Assembly: GCA_963663245.1 (NCBI GenBank)
Contig: OY760143.1
Span: 930,001 to 994,000 of the forward strand
Direction of reading: 5' to 3'
Length of the DNA: 64,000 nt
DNA from: JAFGVL01 sp963663245
GTDB taxonomy: Bacteria; Bacteroidota; Bacteroidia; Bacteroidales; Paludibacteraceae
The translations under genes were made by a program, and so were the position numbers. The notes below the pieces were generated by a model. That model was not told where the DNA came from. It did not search any database and saw only the letters and a list, made by a program, of their open reading frames with translations. Positions 59,967 to 64,000 of the stretch are shown here, piece by piece; the stretch's first letter is position 1; every line of letters starts with the position of its first letter.

Positions 59967-62057
59967 ATGAAATTATTATTAACACATATTATTACCCTTA
60001 TATTTTGTTTTACGATTATGGCCCAACAAAAAAACAATCCATTTCTTGAAAAATATAATACACCTTTCGAGACAATTCCTTTTGATAGTATTGAAACCAA
60101 ACATTATTTGCCAGCCTTTAGAGAAGGTATGCGATTAAACCTACAAGAAATAGAAGCAATAGCAAATAATACAGAGACTCCTTCATTTTCAAATACAATT
60201 GAATCTTTTGAGAAATCAGGAAGAGTATTAAATAAAGTGCAATATGCTTTTTATAACCTCCTTCATGCAGAAACGAGTGAGCTAATGGAAAGTATTGCTC
60301 AAGAAATATCACCTGAAGAAACAGAGCATACGAATACAATTTACTTAAATGAAAAGTTGTTTACACGCGTTAAAAGTGTTTATGATAATAAAAGTAAACT
60401 GACATTAACACCCGAGCAAAATATGCTTCTAACTGAAGCTTATGATGCGTTTGTCGATAGAGGCGCAAATTTAAATGCTGACGATAAAGAAAAATATAGA
60501 ACATATTCTAAAGAGCTGAGTTTGTTGATATTGGAGTTTAGTCAGAATGTGTTAAAAGAAACCAATCAATACCAACTTGTTATAAATGATAAGGCGGAAT
60601 TATCTGGAATTCCAGAAGATATATTAGCCGTTGCTAGTTCAAAAGCTCAATCAAAGGATAAAGAAGGTTGGCTGTTTGACCTTAGCTATCCTAGTTATAT
60701 TCCATTTATGAAATATGCTGATAATAGAGCCTTAAGACAAGAAATTTATTTGGCTTATAATAGGAAGGCTATTGGAGGAGAAAGTGATAATCTGGAAATT
60801 GTTAAAAAGATTGTGACTCTACGTTTGCAAATTGCTCAATTGTTGGGTTATGATGATTATGCATCGTATGCTTTGCATAATAGAATGGCAAAGAAAGAAG
60901 AGCGTGTGTATAAACTGCTTGATGACCTGTTAGTTGCATACAAACCAAAAGCTATTAAGGAGGTTTCTGAAGTGCAGAGTTTTGCTGAAGGTATGGGTGC
61001 TGATTTTACAGTGATGCCTTGGGATTGGAGTTATTATTCGGAGAAGCTTAAAGAAGAAAAGTATAGTGTAAATGATGAGCTGCTAAAGCCTTACTTTGAA
61101 TTAGAGAATGTAAAAAAAGGAGTATTTGGGTTAGCTACTCGTTTATACGGATTGCAATTTAAAAAAAACACCTCAATTCAAGTATATAATTCTGAAGTAG
61201 AGGCATTTGAAGTGTATGATGAAAAAGGAGTTTTTATAGCTGTTTTATATACTGACTTTCACCCGAGAGAAGGAAAAAGAAATGGAGCTTGGATGACAGA
61301 ATTTAAAGGACAATGGAAAGAAGGAGGAGAGGATAGTCGTCCGCATATTTCTATCGTGATGAACTTCACCAAACCAACAAAAACACAACCAGCACTATTG
61401 ACTTTTGATGAGTTTAATACCTTCTTACATGAATTTGGTCATGCCTTACATGGAATATTAACAGAGTGTACGTATTTAAGCTTATCGGGAACCAATGTGT
61501 ATCGCGATTTTGTAGAACTACCTTCACAGCTAATGGAAAATTGGGCTACAGAAAAAGAATTTTTGGATGGTTTTGCGATTCACTATAAAACAGAGGAGAA
61601 AATTCCTGCTGAATTAATTGAGAAAATGAAAGCTTCTGAAAATTTCAATATCGCTTACACATGCCTTCGTCAGTTGAGTTTTGGCTATTTAGATATGGCA
61701 TGGCACACTCAAAAAACACCTTTTTTAAGTGATGTGCAAGCATTTGAAAAACAAGCATGGTCAAAAACGCAATTGTTGCCACCTGTTGAAAGTGTCTGTA
61801 TGAGTACACAGTTTTCGCATATTTTTGCTGGAGGTTATTCTGCTGGATATTATAGCTACAAATGGGCAGAGGTGCTTGATGCAGATGCTTTTTCACTATT
61901 TAAAGAAAAAGGTATTTTTGATAAAGAGACATCCGAAAAATTCCGAGAAATGGTTCTTTCAAAAGGTGGGTCTGAAGACCCTTTGCAATTGTATAAACGT
62001 TTTCGAGGACAAGAGCCATCAATTGATGCCTTGCTTGTTCGAAACGGAATAAAATAA
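59967..62057 (+). CDS. M3-family oligopeptidase, secreted
   Basis: This 696-residue metallopeptidase of the oligopeptidase A/Dcp family has the zinc motif HEFGH (His488 to His492), flanked by FDEFNTFL and by the downstream YRDFVELPSQLMENW segment (zinc Glu). A signal peptide (about 1-19, ending IMAQ) suggests periplasmic or lipid-free export, unlike cytosolic E. coli Dcp. It should trim short peptides. Length is normal. It follows dnaX by 11 bp. Confidence 0.93.
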   Translation: MKLLLTHIITLIFCFTIMAQQKNNPFLEKYNTPFETIPFDSIETKHYLPAFREGMRLNLQEIEAIANNTETPSFSNTIESFEKSGRVLNKVQYAFYNLLHAETSELMESIAQEISPEETEHTNTIYLNEKLFTRVKSVYDNKSKLTLTPEQNMLLTEAYDAFVDRGANLNADDKEKYRTYSKELSLLILEFSQNVLKETNQYQLVINDKAELSGIPEDILAVASSKAQSKDKEGWLFDLSYPSYIPFMKYADNRALRQEIYLAYNRKAIGGESDNLEIVKKIVTLRLQIAQLLGYDDYASYALHNRMAKKEERVYKLLDDLLVAYKPKAIKEVSEVQSFAEGMGADFTVMPWDWSYYSEKLKEEKYSVNDELLKPYFELENVKKGVFGLATRLYGLQFKKNTSIQVYNSEVEAFEVYDEKGVFIAVLYTDFHPREGKRNGAWMTEFKGQWKEGGEDSRPHISIVMNFTKPTKTQPALLTFDEFNTFLHEFGHALHGILTECTYLSLSGTNVYRDFVELPSQLMENWATEKEFLDGFAIHYKTEEKIPAELIEKMKASENFNIAYTCLRQLSFGYLDMAWHTQKTPFLSDVQAFEKQAWSKTQLLPPVESVCMSTQFSHIFAGGYSAGYYSYKWAEVLDADAFSLFKEKGIFDKETSEKFREMVLSKGGSEDPLQLYKRFRGQEPSIDALLVRNGIK

Positions 62058-62130
62058 CTCATTGATTAATAAAAGAATATAATACTTAAAATACCTAAAA
62101 AAACAGCGTTCTGTAGTACAAAAAAACTGT

Positions 62131-62161
62131 TTTGTTCGTTAACATTTTGTGTGTATCTTTG
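62131..62161 (+). promoter_or_regulatory. Consensus ruvA promoter
   Basis: TTTG (62131-62134), a 19-bp spacer and TATCTTTG (62154-62161) match both elements exactly. A 12-bp direct repeat starts at each element. Confidence 0.75.
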
Positions 62162-62169
62162 TTCGTTAA
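62131..62169. repeat. 12-bp direct repeat overlapping the ruvA promoter
   Basis: TTTGTTCGTTAA occurs at 62131-62142 and 62158-62169, 27 bp apart. The first supplies the -33 TTTG and the second the TTTG of the -7 box. Confidence 0.85.
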
Positions 62170-62187
62170 AGAAAAAACGCAAAATTT

Positions 62188-62769
62188 ATGCTTGATTACA
62201 TAAAAGGAGAAGTATCGGAAAAAAGTCCTACACACGTAGTTCTTGAGAATTCCGGTTTAGGCTATTTTATTAATATATCATTACCAACCTATTCACACTT
62301 ATCAGATAAAACTTCCTGTAAGTTATTTGTTTACGAAGCTATTCGTGAAGATGCACATGTGCTGTATGGTTTTTTAAGCCAAGCAGAACGTGAACTCTTC
62401 TTACACTTATTGTCAGTTTCTGGTGTAGGGGCTAGTACTGCACGTATGATTATGTCTTCATTATCAGTTTCTGAAATACAAGAAGTAATTTCAACAGCCA
62501 ACGTAAATGTTCTTAAATCAGTAAAAGGAATTGGTTTAAAAACGGCAGAACGTATTATTGTAGACTTAAAAGGGAAAGTTGTAAAATCTGATGCAGACTC
62601 TTCAGCATTGTTTTCTGTAGATAGCTCATCAAAAAAGGAAGCAATAGCAGCTTTAGTTATGCTTGGGTTTAATCAACAAGCTTCTCAAAAATCTATTGAA
62701 AAAGTCATGAAAAATGATTCGAAACTTCCTGTAGAACAATTAATTAAACAAGCATTGAAAATGATTTAA
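62188..62769 (+). CDS. ruvA: Holliday junction helicase subunit RuvA
   Basis: This 193-residue protein binds four-way junctions and directs the RuvB motor. It has the N-terminal OB domain (1-62, LDYIKGEVSEKSPTHVVLENSGLGY), two helix-hairpin-helix motifs (LLSVSGVGASTARMIM and LKSVKGIGLKTAERIIVDLK), and domain III (about 145-193, SKKEAIAALVMLGFNQQA) that contacts RuvB. It has its own strong promoter. sprA follows after 52 bp, a gene order I recall from other Bacteroidota. Confidence 0.97.
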   Translation: MLDYIKGEVSEKSPTHVVLENSGLGYFINISLPTYSHLSDKTSCKLFVYEAIREDAHVLYGFLSQAERELFLHLLSVSGVGASTARMIMSSLSVSEIQEVISTANVNVLKSVKGIGLKTAERIIVDLKGKVVKSDADSSALFSVDSSSKKEAIAALVMLGFNQQASQKSIEKVMKNDSKLPVEQLIKQALKMI

Positions 62770-62821
62770 TTGTTTGTTTATTTTCTAATATTTATAAACC
62801 AGTTACTTATAGAATTTTCTT

Positions 62822-64000
62822 TTGAATAGATTTCACAACATATTAATTTTACTCTTTTTCGGGATAGTTTTTGGAGCAGCTTATGCTGTTGTTAATGTTC
62901 ATCTAGAAATAGACGAAAGTGCAACGATAAACTCTATTCAAAATACAACAGAAGAGGACTCCTCCGCCGTTAAATTTTCTGTTAAGAATGGGAAAATTGA
63001 CACTTATGAAGACTTGTCAAGAAAACACCCAATGGATTTAGAAGATCCAAATAATTTCTCTTCCGATGTTCAATATGACCCTCAATCAGGGATGTATGTT
63101 TTTAGCACAAAAGTAGGTGATATGGATGTTATTACTCCTTTTTCTATGACTGATAGTCAGTACAAAGATTATAGCTTAAAACAATCTATGCAACAATATT
63201 GGAGATCTAGAATTAAAGAAGAAGCCCAAAAAGATAAAGATAAACAACTTTCTTTAACAGATATCAAATTAAATCTTGGAGCTGCTGATAAAATATTTGG
63301 ACCTGGAGGTGTGCAAATAAAACTACAAGGATCAACAGAACTCCTTTTTGGCTTTAAAATCAATAGAATTGATAATCCTACCCTATCAGAAAGAATGCGT
63401 AAGCCATCTGCAATTTTTGATTTTGACGAAAAAATTCAAATGAATGTGAATGCCAAAGTAGGTGATAAAGTGAGTTTTGGTATGAATTATAATACAGAAT
63501 CTTCTTTTGATTTTGATCAATCAAAAATTAAATTAGCATTTGAAGGAAAAGAAGATGATATTATTAAAAATATAGAGGCTGGGAATGTAAGTTTGCCGCT
63601 TAATAGTTCCTTGATTAGAGGAAGCACAGCCTTGTTTGGTATTAAAACAGAAATGCAATTTGGAAAATTAACTGTTTCTGCAATTGCTACACAACAAGAA
63701 TCTGAATCAAAAACTGTGAGTTTGCGTAATGGAGCTCAAACTACTCGTTTTGAAATTGATGCTGATGAGTATGATGAAAACCGACATTTCTTTTTATCAC
63801 AATATTTTAGAAATAATTTTGAGAACTCAATGAGTAAATTACCCTATATCAATTCTGGTATTGTGGTTAATCGAGTTGAAGTTTGGGTGACAAATAAGCG
63901 TGCCGATTTTACTCAAGCACGTAACTTTGTTGCGTTTATGGATTTGGGAGAGACTGATGAGATTGATAATTCATACTGGACACCTTTGCCAGGGGTGAAA
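62822..64000 (+). CDS. sprA: Cell-surface protein SprA (T9SS translocon), N-terminal part
   Basis: The frame is open from a TTG at 62822 to the window edge (393 codons) and continues beyond. It begins with a signal peptide (MNRFHNILILLFFGIVFGAAYA pattern), then the SprA/Sov N-terminal region: HPMDLEDPNNF, VQYDPQSGMYVF, a YWRSRIKEEAQ segment, LGAADKIFGPGGVQIKLQGS, the MRKPSAIFDFDEKIQMNVNAKVGDK strand pair, and a FGMNYNTESSFDFD block. These are clear marks of the giant translocon barrel (about 2400 residues) of the type IX secretion system. No ATG is nearby, so the TTG start is chosen by the signal peptide. Confidence 0.93.
   Translation, partial: MNRFHNILILLFFGIVFGAAYAVVNVHLEIDESATINSIQNTTEEDSSAVKFSVKNGKIDTYEDLSRKHPMDLEDPNNFSSDVQYDPQSGMYVFSTKVGDMDVITPFSMTDSQYKDYSLKQSMQQYWRSRIKEEAQKDKDKQLSLTDIKLNLGAADKIFGPGGVQIKLQGSTELLFGFKINRIDNPTLSERMRKPSAIFDFDEKIQMNVNAKVGDKVSFGMNYNTESSFDFDQSKIKLAFEGKEDDIIKNIEAGNVSLPLNSSLIRGSTALFGIKTEMQFGKLTVSAIATQQESESKTVSLRNGAQTTRFEIDADEYDENRHFFLSQYFRNNFENSMSKLPYINSGIVVNRVEVWVTNKRADFTQARNFVAFMDLGETDEIDNSYWTPLPGVK

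Noticed and set aside
1..64000. tRNA, rRNA, prophage, IS element or defence system
   Set aside because: Reading the gaps on both strands showed no cloverleaf-like tRNA, no rRNA stretch, no transposase or integrase and no restriction or CRISPR genes.

Overview
The window is a strongly AT-rich bacterial chromosome segment with the signature of Bacteroidota, most likely Bacteroidales. Several marks support this. Promoters read TAnnTTTG at -7, some with TTTG 19-20 bp upstream. Start codons sit behind A-rich rather than Shine-Dalgarno leaders. There is an LpxC-FabZ fusion, SusC-like/DUF4249 and other TonB-dependent receptors, and parts of the type IX secretion system (PorT, SprA, a GldB-like lipoprotein and a cargo with a C-terminal sorting domain). 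I see no rRNA, tRNA, CRISPR array, phage or insertion sequence, so this is a mostly core, vertically inherited region.

Layout. 0-6.3 kb: end of DAHP synthase/chorismate mutase, tyrA, then a minus-strand series (DUF2007/zinc-ribbon protein, a 17-residue-repeat protein, rhodanese, Crp/Fnr regulator, glycogen branching enzyme, YhcH-like and DUF2461 proteins). 6.4-11.3 kb: pheS, a 33-residue membrane peptide, a SUMF1-fold secreted protein and lon. 11.4-19.2 kb: an OmpA-family porin, ribosomal protein S1 with a long charged tail, ppnP, yidC and pyrG. 19.5-27.6 kb: a small membrane protein plus TonB receptor, a BspA-type LRR protein with T9SS sorting signal, ribBA, an LptF/G permease, a START-like protein and cytidine deaminase. 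27.7-38.3 kb, all plus strand except one ferredoxin: a glucosaminidase/LysM - DUF721 - unknown - unknown - thioesterase operon, then porT, a gldB-like gene, a WalJ-type hydrolase, acyl-CoA ligase, an MFS exporter and an outer-membrane protein. 38.3-45.4 kb: purM, recF, a TPR protein, ribH, an AlkD-like protein and a small envelope cluster (spondin-domain lipoprotein, DUF2141, DUF302, PD40). 45.5-56.6 kb: glnS, lpxA, lpxC/fabZ, lpxD, an HD hydrolase, DUF4249 plus TonB receptor, and pepD. 56.8-64 kb: OmpH-like chaperone, a small membrane protein, FtsB/DivIC-like protein, dnaX, an M3 oligopeptidase, ruvA and the start of sprA, which runs off the window.

The genes mainly build and service the envelope (lipid A, LPS transport, membrane insertion, T9SS, outer-membrane receptors) alongside information processing (S1, PheS, GlnS, DnaX, RuvA, RecF). 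Riboflavin synthesis is split between ribBA and ribH.

The most interesting signal is an uninterrupted run of ten A residues inside dnaX, at the end of the clamp-loader core. Both out-of-frame readings stop within a few codons, so slippage there would yield a short gamma-like protein. Other items are terminator-like hairpins placed just ahead of the ompH-like, ribH and gldB-like genes, a TonB-receptor-linked small membrane protein with an RPPP tail, and direct repeats forming the ruvA promoter. I see no clearly new multi-gene system.
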